Assembly: GCA_023415915.1 (NCBI GenBank) | Contig: JAEZIZ010000085.1 | Coordinates: 1 to 55,194, forward strand | DNA: 55,194 bases | Direction of reading: 5' to 3' | From: Bacillota bacterium | GTDB lineage: Bacteria; Bacillota; Clostridia; Christensenellales; SZUA-584 | In this document: positions 22,615 through 30,806 of the stretch, one piece after another | How positions within the stretch are numbered: the stretch's first letter is position 1 | Layout of the letters: every line of letters starts with the position of its first letter | Translations under genes and position numbers: made by a program | The notes under the pieces: model-generated | The model's input: the letters and a program-made list of their open reading frames with translations, nothing else | Databases searched by the model: none | What the model was told of the DNA's origin: nothing

Positions 22615-24426
22615 TTGGCTATCGAGGGCAAACTGAAATCGGCCGTTCAATTAGATGAACTGACCATCCAATCTATAAAAAAGCGGTTTGAATCTATGAC
22701 CGGCGAGGAGATCAACTTTAACGTCGAGGTGGACCCTTCGCTCCTTGGCGGTTTTGTTGTGGTGCTTAATAATAAAGTTTACGACAGAAGCATACGTTCC
22801 AATCTTGGAAGGCTTAAAGAATTCATAATAGATTCCGAAGCCGCTCCATACAGCGACGGTGAGGATATAACCGATTACAAGCTGGATTTTGACGCCGAGG
22901 AATTCAAACAAGTCACAGGCGAGCGCATAAATGAATACTCGGGCGACCTTAATTCCTCCGAAATAGGCACCGTCACATATTCGGGCGACGGCGTTGTATA
23001 CGTGGAAGGGCTTGAAGGCTGCAAATACGGCGAGCTGCTGCAGTTTGAAAACGGCGCTTACGGCATAGTGATGAACCTGTCTAAAGAAAAGATGGGAGCG
23101 GTGCTGCTAAACGACGCTACAGACGTGGCGGAAGGCTCGACCGCAAGGAACACCGGAACGGTAGTGCAGGTGCCCGTGGGCGAACAGCTTTTGGGCAGGG
23201 TGATAAACCCCTTGGGCATACCGATGGACAATAAGGGCAGGCTGTCGGCCGTTAAATACAGGGCAATAGAAGCGCCCGCGCCGCAGATAATAGACCGGCA
23301 GGGCGTCAAGCAGCCGCTTGAAACGGGCATTATGTCTATCGACAGCATGATACCGATAGGCAAAGGCCAAAGAGAGCTGATAATTGGCGACAGGCAGACG
23401 GGCAAAACCGCTATCGCCATTGACACAATACTGAACCAAAAGGGCAAGGACGTATATTGCATATATGTAGCGATAGGGCAAAAGGCGTCGACTATATCCA
23501 CCATTCTGCAGACGCTTAGCGAGGAAGGGGCGATGGATTACACGGTTGTCGTAGCCTCGACGGGCAGCGATACGCCATCGATGCAGTACATAGCGCCTTA
23601 TGCTGGCTGCTCTATAGCCGAGGAATTCATGTATTCCGGCAAGGACGCGCTTATTGTATACGACGACTTATCAAAACATGCCGTCGCTTACAGGACAATG
23701 TCGCTTCTACTGCGCCGCCCGCCGGGCAGGGAGGCTTACCCCGGCGACGTGTTCTATCTGCATTCAAGGCTCCTAGAGCGCGCCGCGAAGCTTAACGACG
23801 AAAACGGCGGCGGTTCGATAACGGCGCTGCCTATAATAGAGACTATGGCGGGCGACATATCCGCTTACATACCCACAAACGTTATTTCGATAACGGACGG
23901 GCAGATATATCTTGAATCAGAGCTGTTCAACGCGGGCATAAGGCCGGCAGTCAACGTCGGGCTTTCCGTTTCGCGCGTGGGCGGCAGCGCTCAGATAAAG
24001 GCGATGAGGAAGGTGGCGGGCAGGCTGCGCCTCGATCTTGCGCAATACAGGGAGCTCGCCGTGTTCGCAAGGTTTGCATCCGATCTCGACGCCGCGACAA
24101 GGGAGACACTCGAACAGGGCGCGAGGCTTTCGGAGACGCTTAAACAGGGCCAGTATTCGCCTCTGTCTATGGCAAGCCAGGTAATACTGCTATTTGCTGC
24201 GGTGAATAAATTCCTCATAAAGCTGCCGCTTAGTCATGTTAAGCCGTTCAACGAACAGTACCTCGAATACGTTGACAGGAACTATCCGGATGTAAGGATA
24301 AGCATAGACAAAACGGGCGACCTGTCGGATGAGTCGATATCCAAGCTGCGCAAGGCTGCCGAAGATTTTCTCGTTGCTTACTGCGAGAAAAACGGCATAG
24401 AGCTCAAGAAAGAGGATGACGAATAA
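22615..24426 (+). CDS. atpA: ATP synthase alpha subunit with fused delta C-terminal domain
   Basis: 603 residues against about 505 for a normal alpha. Residues about 5-78 match only the C-terminal domain of the delta subunit (GKLKSAVQLDELTIQSIKKRF...DPSLLGGFVVVLNNKVYDRSIRSNLGRLKEFI). An acidic linker of about 18 residues follows. From about residue 88 a normal alpha begins, with its N-terminal helix (AEEFKQVTGERINEY), P-loop GDRQTGKT near residue 260 (about 169 in E. coli) and the SVSRVGGSAQIKAMR block. The delta N-terminal six-helix domain is missing and no separate atpH gene exists in the operon. The start is TTG 22615, with AAAGGGTGGG upstream. Frame is open throughout, so this is not a sequencing artefact within alpha. 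Confidence 0.9.
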   Translation: MAIEGKLKSAVQLDELTIQSIKKRFESMTGEEINFNVEVDPSLLGGFVVVLNNKVYDRSIRSNLGRLKEFIIDSEAAPYSDGEDITDYKLDFDAEEFKQVTGERINEYSGDLNSSEIGTVTYSGDGVVYVEGLEGCKYGELLQFENGAYGIVMNLSKEKMGAVLLNDATDVAEGSTARNTGTVVQVPVGEQLLGRVINPLGIPMDNKGRLSAVKYRAIEAPAPQIIDRQGVKQPLETGIMSIDSMIPIGKGQRELIIGDRQTGKTAIAIDTILNQKGKDVYCIYVAIGQKASTISTILQTLSEEGAMDYTVVVASTGSDTPSMQYIAPYAGCSIAEEFMYSGKDALIVYDDLSKHAVAYRTMSLLLRRPPGREAYPGDVFYLHSRLLERAAKLNDENGGGSITALPIIETMAGDISAYIPTNVISITDGQIYLESELFNAGIRPAVNVGLSVSRVGGSAQIKAMRKVAGRLRLDLAQYRELAVFARFASDLDAATRETLEQGARLSETLKQGQYSPLSMASQVILLFAAVNKFLIKLPLSHVKPFNEQYLEYVDRNYPDVRISIDKTGDLSDESISKLRKAAEDFLVAYCEKNGIELKKEDDE

Positions 24427-25289
24427 TGGCCAGCATGGCGGACATTAAGCACAGCATACATTCGATATCCGAGACTGAGCAGATAACAAGAGCAATGCAC
24501 CTTATTTCCTCCTCAAAGATGAGGAAGGCGATAGCGAAGTACGAATCCAACCATATATACTTTGAACGCGTGCAGTCGTCGATAAAGAATATACTTTTGC
24601 ACACGCACGAATTGAGCCACCCGTACATCGGCGAGAACAGCGGAGGCCGCGCGGCATATATCGTGATAGCGGCTGACAAAGGGCTTTGCGGCGGATATAA
24701 CCACAACGTGCTTAACCTTGCGTACGAGTACATGCAGAAAAGCGAGGAAAGATACATACTGACGATAGGACAGGAGGCGCGGGCGTTCTTTGACCGCAGA
24801 AAGTACATGGTCGACGTCGAGTTTCTGCACGTATCCCAGAACCCGACGCTAAGCTCCGCCCGGAATATAACGGGCGATATATTTGAGCTTTACGAGAGCG
24901 GAATCATGGACGAAGTGTACATCGTATATACGCATTTCATATCCGCGCTGAAACAGGAGCCCAGAGTATTAAAGCTTCTGCCGCTATCTATGTCGAACTT
25001 GAAAGGAGTCGAAACGGAAACGAATTATACGGCGGAGCTTGAATATCATCCCTCGCCTAAAGAGGTGTTCGACGTTCTCGTCCCTCAGTATATCATTGGC
25101 CTTGTGTACGGCTGCCTTGTGCAATCATATGCGAGCGAGCAGTGCGCGCGTATGACCGCGATGGAGAGCGCCACAAATAACGCTGAAGAGATGATTGAAA
25201 AGCTCACCAAAGATTTCAACAGGGCTCGCCAGCAGGAGATAACAAAAGAGATATCAGAGATAATGGGAGCTCTTGAAGCTTTATCATAA
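24426..25289 (+). CDS. atpG: F-type ATP synthase subunit gamma
   Basis: The central rotor shaft of F1, 287 residues. The conserved N-terminal helix (ASMADIKHSIHSISETEQITRAMHLISSSKMRKA) and the C-terminal helix (CARMTAMESATNNAEEMIEKLTKDFNRARQQEITKEISEI) form the coiled coil. The DKGLCGGYNHNV loop is typical. It overlaps the alpha stop by one base (TAATG), indicating coupled translation. Confidence 0.95.
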   Translation: MASMADIKHSIHSISETEQITRAMHLISSSKMRKAIAKYESNHIYFERVQSSIKNILLHTHELSHPYIGENSGGRAAYIVIAADKGLCGGYNHNVLNLAYEYMQKSEERYILTIGQEARAFFDRRKYMVDVEFLHVSQNPTLSSARNITGDIFELYESGIMDEVYIVYTHFISALKQEPRVLKLLPLSMSNLKGVETETNYTAELEYHPSPKEVFDVLVPQYIIGLVYGCLVQSYASEQCARMTAMESATNNAEEMIEKLTKDFNRARQQEITKEISEIMGALEALS

Positions 25290-25306
25290 GTGTTTTGGAG
25301 AAATAT

Positions 25307-26710
25307 ATGCAGGAAATGAAAATTGCGAATAAGGGAGAGCTTATACGTATAACGGGCCCCGTGCTGGACGTAAAGTTCCCCAATGGACATATGCCTAAGA
25401 TATACAACGCGCTCGTAATAAAGCTTCCCGACAGGGAGGTCTGGCTTGAGGTTGCGATGCATATGGGCGACGACACCGTGCGGTGTATCGCTCTGCACGC
25501 TACCGAAGGGCTTTGCTGCGGGCTTACTGTTATCGACACAGGCGACAAAATAAACGTGCCTGTAGGAAAACATATGCTCGGCAGGGTAATCAACGTGATA
25601 GGGGAGCCTATAGACGGCAAAGGGCCGATAGAATCGGACGAACGGCTGCCGATACACAGGATGCCGCCCAAATTTTCCGACCAGAACCCGGCGACGGAGA
25701 TATTCGAGACGGGCATCAAGGTGATAGATTTGCTCGCGCCTTACGCCAAGGGCGGTAAGATAGGTCTGTTCGGCGGAGCGGGCGTAGGCAAGACCGTGCT
25801 TATCATGGAACTGATTCGCAACATAGCGACTGAGCACGGCGGATATTCGGTATTTACCGGCGTTGGCGAGCGTAGCCGCGAAGGCCACGAGCTTATTTCC
25901 GAAATGAACGAGTCGGGCGTAATAGAAAAGGCGTGCCTGGCATTCGGACAGATGAACGAACCGCCGGGCTCGAGGATGCGCGTGGCGTTCACAGGGCTGA
26001 CGCTTGCCGAGCATCTGCGCGATGAAGAACACCAGGACGTGCTGCTGTTCATAGACAACATATACAGGTTCATACAGGCGGGCTCCGAGGTATCCGCGCT
26101 GCTCGGACGCATACCCGCTGCGGTCGGTTACCAGCCTACGCTTGCCAACGAGCTTGGCTCGCTGCAGGAAAGGATAACGTCTACAAAGAGCGGCTCGATA
26201 ACGTCCGTACAGGCGATATACGTGCCCGCGGACGACCTTACCGACCCCGCGCCCGCCACTACGTTTACGCATCTTGACGCTACGACGGTGCTTTCAAGGC
26301 AGATATCCGAGCTCGGCATATATCCTGCGATAAACCCGCTCGAATCGACGTCGAGGATACTCGACCCGAGGATAGTGGGCGAGGAGCATTACAGCGTTGC
26401 GAGGCGCGTGCAGGAAGTGCTGCAGCGCTATCGCGAATTGCAGGATATAATAGCGATACTCGGCATGGAGGAGCTTTCGGAAGACGACAAGACTACAGTC
26501 TTCAGGGCGAGGAAGATACAGAGGTTCCTTTCCCAGCCGATGTCCGTCGCAGAGGTGTTTACCGGCATACCCGGCAAATACGTGCCCGTCGAGAAGACCA
26601 TAAGCAGCTTTAAGAGCATAGTCGACGGTGAGGTGGACGACATTCCGGAAGGCGCGTTCTTCATGGTCGGAGACATAGACGAAGTAAAAGCAAAGGTTAA
26701 GAAGAGGTAA
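25307..26710 (+). CDS. atpD: F-type ATP synthase subunit beta
   Basis: Catalytic subunit, about 467 residues. Walker A is GGAGVGKT (about residue 155), followed by the GERSREG catalytic Glu/Arg loop, Walker B LLFIDNIYRF and the ALLGRIPAAVGYQPTLANELG segment. ATG 25307 is preferred over the TTG at 25295, because GGAG (25297-25300) then sits six nt upstream. The usual Phe in DNIFRF is Tyr here, a conservative change. Confidence 0.96.
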   Translation: MQEMKIANKGELIRITGPVLDVKFPNGHMPKIYNALVIKLPDREVWLEVAMHMGDDTVRCIALHATEGLCCGLTVIDTGDKINVPVGKHMLGRVINVIGEPIDGKGPIESDERLPIHRMPPKFSDQNPATEIFETGIKVIDLLAPYAKGGKIGLFGGAGVGKTVLIMELIRNIATEHGGYSVFTGVGERSREGHELISEMNESGVIEKACLAFGQMNEPPGSRMRVAFTGLTLAEHLRDEEHQDVLLFIDNIYRFIQAGSEVSALLGRIPAAVGYQPTLANELGSLQERITSTKSGSITSVQAIYVPADDLTDPAPATTFTHLDATTVLSRQISELGIYPAINPLESTSRILDPRIVGEEHYSVARRVQEVLQRYRELQDIIAILGMEELSEDDKTTVFRARKIQRFLSQPMSVAEVFTGIPGKYVPVEKTISSFKSIVDGEVDDIPEGAFFMVGDIDEVKAKVKKR

Positions 26711-26716
26711 AGGCAA

Positions 26717-27133
26717 ATGCCCGCGAAATACCGCCTTGAAATAATAACTCCCGAGAGGACGTTCTTCAACGGCGAGGTTGAAAGCGTAATAATACCCACA
26801 TCCGACGGTTATATGAGCATTCAAAGGATGCACGAGCCTATGGTAATCGTTTTGAGCATAGGCGTGATGAAGCTCAATATTGACGGCGAATGGAAGGAGT
26901 GTACGACTTCGTCGGGCTTTGTTGAAATAAGGCCTAATGAGACGATTATATTCTCGCAGGCTGTGGAATGGCCCGAAGAAATAGACCTTAAGCGCGCGCA
27001 GGAAGCAAAAGAGCTTGCGGAGGAACGCATGCGCCAGAAACAGAGCTATCAGGAATATATGCAAAACCAGATCGCGCTTGCGAGAGCGATGGTGCGGCTG
27101 CGCGTAGGGCGCAAGAACCAGAACCTGGATTAA
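26717..27133 (+). CDS. atpC: F-type ATP synthase subunit epsilon
   Basis: 138 residues. An N-terminal ten-strand beta sandwich (YRLEIITPERTFFNGEVESVIIPTSDGYMSI) precedes a two-helix C-terminal domain (DLKRAQEAKELAEERMRQKQSYQEYMQNQIALARAMVRL) that can inhibit rotation. It lies 6 nt after atpD and is the last gene of the operon. No clear terminator was seen in the 60 nt before the next promoter region. Confidence 0.92.
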   Translation: MPAKYRLEIITPERTFFNGEVESVIIPTSDGYMSIQRMHEPMVIVLSIGVMKLNIDGEWKECTTSSGFVEIRPNETIIFSQAVEWPEEIDLKRAQEAKELAEERMRQKQSYQEYMQNQIALARAMVRLRVGRKNQNLD

Positions 27134-27191
27134 AAGTCGTACATTTATATTCATTTATTCTGCAGAAACCGTATAAAAATCTGACTTTAGT

Positions 27192-27214
27192 CGATAATGG
27201 AATCATCATTATCG
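27192..27214. promoter_or_regulatory. Inverted repeat upstream of the TetR gene (operator candidate)
   Basis: CGATAATG (27192-27199) and CATTATCG (27207-27214) are perfect arms with a 7-nt spacer, 35 nt before the TetR start. It is a plausible self-operator. Confidence 0.5.
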
Positions 27215-27248
27215 GCTAATTTTGTTTTTAGCCGTGCCGGGAGGAATT

Positions 27249-27827
27249 ATGGCACGCGACAGGGCGACAAAGATGCTTATTTTAAGCAGCGCAAGAACCC
27301 TATTTTCGGAAAAAGGGTATGATGAAACGGCTGTGGAGGAAATATGCGCGCTTGCCGGGGTAGCAAAAGGCACGTTTTTTTACTATTTCGAGAGCAAACA
27401 GTCTATAGTTAGGTTTATATTTTCAATGCAGCTCGAGGAATACCGGGACAAGCTGCGCGAGCAGATGGACACGTTAAAAGACGCGATATCAAAGATGGAA
27501 TACTATATTTCAGCGCTTATTGAGCAGTGCGATATAGGCACCGAGCCGGAGACATATTTCAAACAGAGCAATTCGGACTGGTTTAAGCACGTAGTCAACG
27601 AAGAGCGAATGAATATACTTTATCCCTTGCTTGAAGATATTATTGTCGAAGGCATAGAGCAGGGCTTTTTCAAGGTGAAAAACCCCGGCGTCTGCGCGGC
27701 TATCGCTTTTTTGGGCATCGACGCTTACTTACACCACAACATGCGCAATGATGAGGGTATGATAAACGGCATACGGGAAATAACGGCCAAAACGCTGGGC
27801 ATCAAGGAGTCGGTGCTCGCGATATAG
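27249..27827 (+). CDS. TetR family transcriptional regulator
   Basis: 192 residues. N-terminal HTH (ARTLFSEKGYDETAVEEICALAGVAKGTFFYYFESKQSIVRFIF) and a helical ligand/dimer domain without a recognisable ligand signature. ATG 27249 has GGGAGGA upstream; the earlier in-frame start at 27222 lacks one. No obvious target transporter is adjacent; the divergent palindrome before it suggests autoregulation. The downstream SleB-like gene has its own promoter. Confidence 0.88.
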   Translation: MARDRATKMLILSSARTLFSEKGYDETAVEEICALAGVAKGTFFYYFESKQSIVRFIFSMQLEEYRDKLREQMDTLKDAISKMEYYISALIEQCDIGTEPETYFKQSNSDWFKHVVNEERMNILYPLLEDIIVEGIEQGFFKVKNPGVCAAIAFLGIDAYLHHNMRNDEGMINGIREITAKTLGIKESVLAI

Positions 27828-27934
27828 CAGTATCCTCGTGGCAATTTGCTGCAAGTAACAGTCATCAAAGGGAATAAAAGCAAAGATATATAAGAATAAT
27901 GTGTAGCGTGGAAACATTTGGCAGAGTTAACAAA

Positions 27935-27957
27935 TGTTACGATTATGTTACGTAACA
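27935..27957. promoter_or_regulatory. TGTTACG repeats abutting a promoter (operator candidate)
   Basis: A half-site TGTTACG (27935-27941) is followed by the perfect 12-bp palindrome TGTTACGTAACA (27946-27957), which touches the -35 box of the SleB-like gene. A regulator bound here would repress or activate that promoter. Confidence 0.55.
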
Positions 27958-27986
27958 TTGACATTTTTTCGACCGTAATGTATTAT
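27958..27986 (+). promoter_or_regulatory. Promoter of the SleB-like hydrolase gene
   Basis: TTGACA (27958-27963), a 17-nt spacer and TATTAT (27981-27986), near consensus. Confidence 0.75.
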
Positions 27987-28027
27987 TAGTACACCTAATG
28001 TGGATAGCTATGCTCAAGGAGAATAGA

Positions 28028-29563
28028 ATGCCAAAATCGGGCACTATTTTCAACCGTATATTTCACAGAAACAGCCAGCCCATAAACGTGCAGAGGGTTG
28101 TTATTTCCGACGCGCAAAAACGAATCGCCGAAGAAAATAAGCAGGAAACGACTTTTAAACCCGAGCAATTTGCTGCAGATTTATTCGAAGAGAACCTTGA
28201 GGATACACCTGTCGCCGTGTTCCATGAACGCGCTGTAAAACGACAGGGAAGACATTCCGCAAAGAAAAAACAAAACGGTATGGGCGTTTTGGAAAAGATG
28301 CCCGTGATACACGAAACGCAGAGGCGCTATAAGAACAAAAAGAGCTTCGGCGCTAAGCTTGCGTCTGTTTTCAGCAGGCAATTGCAGACCAGCAATGACG
28401 CCGCGCTGGAATTCGCCGGAAGCAACAAGCGGGTGGGCAGGAAAGGCAGAAGAAACAGAAAAATAGCGTTATACGCCGGTACGGGAATAGTAATCGCCGC
28501 TCTTATGCTCGTTATAGTGTTTGTACCCGGAGGCGCGGCCGCTCCTGCCGAAGCTGCCAACATGCTGCCCACGAAGGCGGGAAACAAGAGCGTGGCGTAT
28601 GCCGCCGGTAAGTCGGATGAAATCACTCCGCAGCAAAGCGAGCAGCCGGATGTTAGCGGCGACGCAAGCCAACAGCCGGACATAAGCGAACAACCGGATG
28701 TAAGCGAACAGCCGGGCATATCCGGCAATGAGAGCTCCGCGTCGACGGAGCCTTCCGTGCCTGTCGTTTCAAACACGCCTGAGCCTACGTTAATAGCGAC
28801 GACTCCGCCCGACAAGACGCTTCCGCCCATCAGCGTGGACAGGGAAGTGGAAAAGTTTAAAGTCGAGGCAAAGCTTTATTATAACGAAATGGGGTATTCC
28901 TCCAACTACTATGAATACAGCGATGAAGAGGCATACATGCTCGCCCAGGTCATACATGCCGAGGCGCGCGGCGAGAGCATGAAGGGAAAGATTGCCGTCG
29001 GCAACGTGGTTATGAACAGGGTGCTGAGCAGGGGGTTCCCGGGAAACACGATAAAAGACGTGGTAACGAGGCCGGGACAGTTCGCATACAACGAGAGTAC
29101 AAGGCCGGGCGTCGCGTCCAAGATAGCGGCGAGAAATGTGCTCGACCTTCAGGTGTGGGTTGTACCGCAGAACGTATACTTCTTTAAGGTGTCGAATTCA
29201 AAATCCAACTGGAGCTCCCATGTATACCAGTTCAATATAGGGGCGCATGCGTTTTATACCGCGAACTACAGCGGCAGATACAGAGGCGACAGCATACCTC
29301 CCGCGCTTTACGAGCGGACGTATAAATGGCCTACGATAGGGTGCAAGCCGGAAGACAGGGTTTACAGGCTGCAGTATATGCTTAATAAGCTTGGCTACGA
29401 CGTCAAGGCGGACAAGTATTTCGGCAAGGACACGAAGGAAGCCGTAATGGAGTTCCAAAAAAAGAAGGGGCTTAAACAGGACGGCGTTGCAGGTCCCGCT
29501 ACGCTTGAGGCGCTTATATACGAGTTCGGACTGCAGAATTACTACGAGAAGTTCTGCAAGTGA
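28028..29563 (+). CDS. Membrane-anchored SleB-like cell-wall hydrolase with PG-binding domain
   Basis: About 511 residues. The basic cytoplasmic N-terminal region (about 150 residues) is unusual for this family. One membrane helix follows (IALYAGTGIVIAALMLVIVFV), then a low-complexity linker with SEQPDVS/SEQPGIS repeats. Next come the Hydrolase_2 (SleB/CwlJ) domain with catalytic-Glu segment AQVIHAEARGESMKGK and a C-terminal peptidoglycan-binding domain (LQYMLNKLGYDVKADKYFGKDTKEAVMEFQKKKGLKQDGVAGPATLEAL). Family members are lytic transglycosylases or amidases that act in spore cortex or vegetative wall. ATG 28028 is chosen because AAGGAG precedes it by eight nt. It is monocistronic, with its own promoter and terminator. 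Confidence 0.88.
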   Translation: MPKSGTIFNRIFHRNSQPINVQRVVISDAQKRIAEENKQETTFKPEQFAADLFEENLEDTPVAVFHERAVKRQGRHSAKKKQNGMGVLEKMPVIHETQRRYKNKKSFGAKLASVFSRQLQTSNDAALEFAGSNKRVGRKGRRNRKIALYAGTGIVIAALMLVIVFVPGGAAAPAEAANMLPTKAGNKSVAYAAGKSDEITPQQSEQPDVSGDASQQPDISEQPDVSEQPGISGNESSASTEPSVPVVSNTPEPTLIATTPPDKTLPPISVDREVEKFKVEAKLYYNEMGYSSNYYEYSDEEAYMLAQVIHAEARGESMKGKIAVGNVVMNRVLSRGFPGNTIKDVVTRPGQFAYNESTRPGVASKIAARNVLDLQVWVVPQNVYFFKVSNSKSNWSSHVYQFNIGAHAFYTANYSGRYRGDSIPPALYERTYKWPTIGCKPEDRVYRLQYMLNKLGYDVKADKYFGKDTKEAVMEFQKKKGLKQDGVAGPATLEALIYEFGLQNYYEKFCK

Positions 29564-29577
29564 CATTCTGCAAACCA

Positions 29578-29604
29578 AAGCCGCGGCAAGACCGCGGTTT
29601 TTTA
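29578..29604 (+). terminator. Terminator of the SleB-like gene
   Basis: CCGCGG-CAAGA-CCGCGG followed by TTTTTTAT, 15 nt past the stop. Confidence 0.85.
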
Positions 29605-29657
29605 TATTAATCCGCTGAGATTTAAATTGTATTTGTAATATATGTCCAAGTGGTCAT

Positions 29658-30764
29658 TCACCGCCGGGCATATGCCTTAAGCTTTGTTAAAGCGTCATTG
29701 TTGCCGCCCAGCGCTTTTATGGATAGATCGCTGAGCATAGGCCTGTCTTCGGGCAGCGCAAGCACAGCGCCCTCCGAAAGCAGTTTATAAATAGAGGCCA
29801 TGCAATCGTTATCCGCGTATATTTCAAGGCCGGGGAGTACCGGAAAGACGCCCAGCGCTTCAAGCTTTGCCTGTACGCGCTCTTCAATGAGAAACCCGGC
29901 GAAATCCACGCACGCCTGCCGCTTTTTATCGTCGTCCGACCATACGGCGCTTACAAGCTGTATCATATCTGTATAACTGCTTAACGCGTATGCGAGGTAC
30001 GCGGGCGCTTCGCCTTCTTCGAGTTTGGCATTAACCTCAAACAGCTGCCTTTGAGACGCAATAAGCAGGCCTGCCTTGCCCGAAAAAAAGCAGTTAAGCC
30101 CGTCAGAATACGCCACTACGGTAAGCCCCGTCGCCGCGTCCGGAGCAGGAGGCTCACCCCATGTATGCAGCTTGGGGCCTTCGGTTTCAGGGTATTCATG
30201 CAGCGCTATAGCAGGCAGCGACAGACAGCCCTCTTCCGAGTCGAAGCATACGCCCAGCCCCGCCATGCTTAAAAGTTCGTCGGGGCGGACCCCCCAACCT
30301 ACGGGTGCAAACAAGCCGTTTTCTTCCAGCATATCGGCGTTTATCAGCAAACAGTACGCTCCGCACATGTAGGGGTACGCGTTTTCGTTAATTTCGGGAA
30401 AAATAGTGTATTTATGCGGCAACCGAGACAGCGGAAGGTCTATATCCAGCCCTAGGGGGTAGGAGACGATATCGGGAACCTCGCCTTTTTGCAATGCCGC
30501 GTCCGCTTCGGCTGCCGTCAAATCGACAAAGTCGATGAAAATGCTCGCGTGGCGGGCTTCAAAATCCGCTATACGCTTTTTAAGGAACGAGCCGCAGGAA
30601 GAGCCGCCCGTGCGCCAGCCCGTTATGTTCCAAAGCGTAAGTATGCCTTTATAAGGCACGGTTGCGGGCGCTTCGGAGTAATAGGACTGTATAAGCCAGG
30701 GCGAAAGCGCTATCAGTATAATCGCCACGGCAAATAAAAAACAGGTAAAAGGTTTGATCTTCAT
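29658..30764 (-). CDS. Extracellular solute-binding protein (ABC-type sugar family)
   Basis: 368 residues with an N-terminal hydrophobic signal/anchor (FLFAVAIILIALSPWLI) but no lipobox Cys, so it is probably secreted or membrane-tethered. The body resembles family 1 binding proteins (TLWNITGWRTGG...DFEARHASIFIDFVDLTAAEADAALQKGEVPDIVSYPLG). No permease or ATPase gene is nearby. It is the last gene of the hprK operon, 42 nt after the ROK gene. Confidence 0.75.
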   Translation of the reverse strand: MKIKPFTCFLFAVAIILIALSPWLIQSYYSEAPATVPYKGILTLWNITGWRTGGSSCGSFLKKRIADFEARHASIFIDFVDLTAAEADAALQKGEVPDIVSYPLGLDIDLPLSRLPHKYTIFPEINENAYPYMCGAYCLLINADMLEENGLFAPVGWGVRPDELLSMAGLGVCFDSEEGCLSLPAIALHEYPETEGPKLHTWGEPPAPDAATGLTVVAYSDGLNCFFSGKAGLLIASQRQLFEVNAKLEEGEAPAYLAYALSSYTDMIQLVSAVWSDDDKKRQACVDFAGFLIEERVQAKLEALGVFPVLPGLEIYADNDCMASIYKLLSEGAVLALPEDRPMLSDLSIKALGGNNDALTKLKAYARR

Positions 30765-30806
30765 AAAGTCTCCCTCTTACCTATTTATACTTGCTTCAGC
30801 CTTCAA

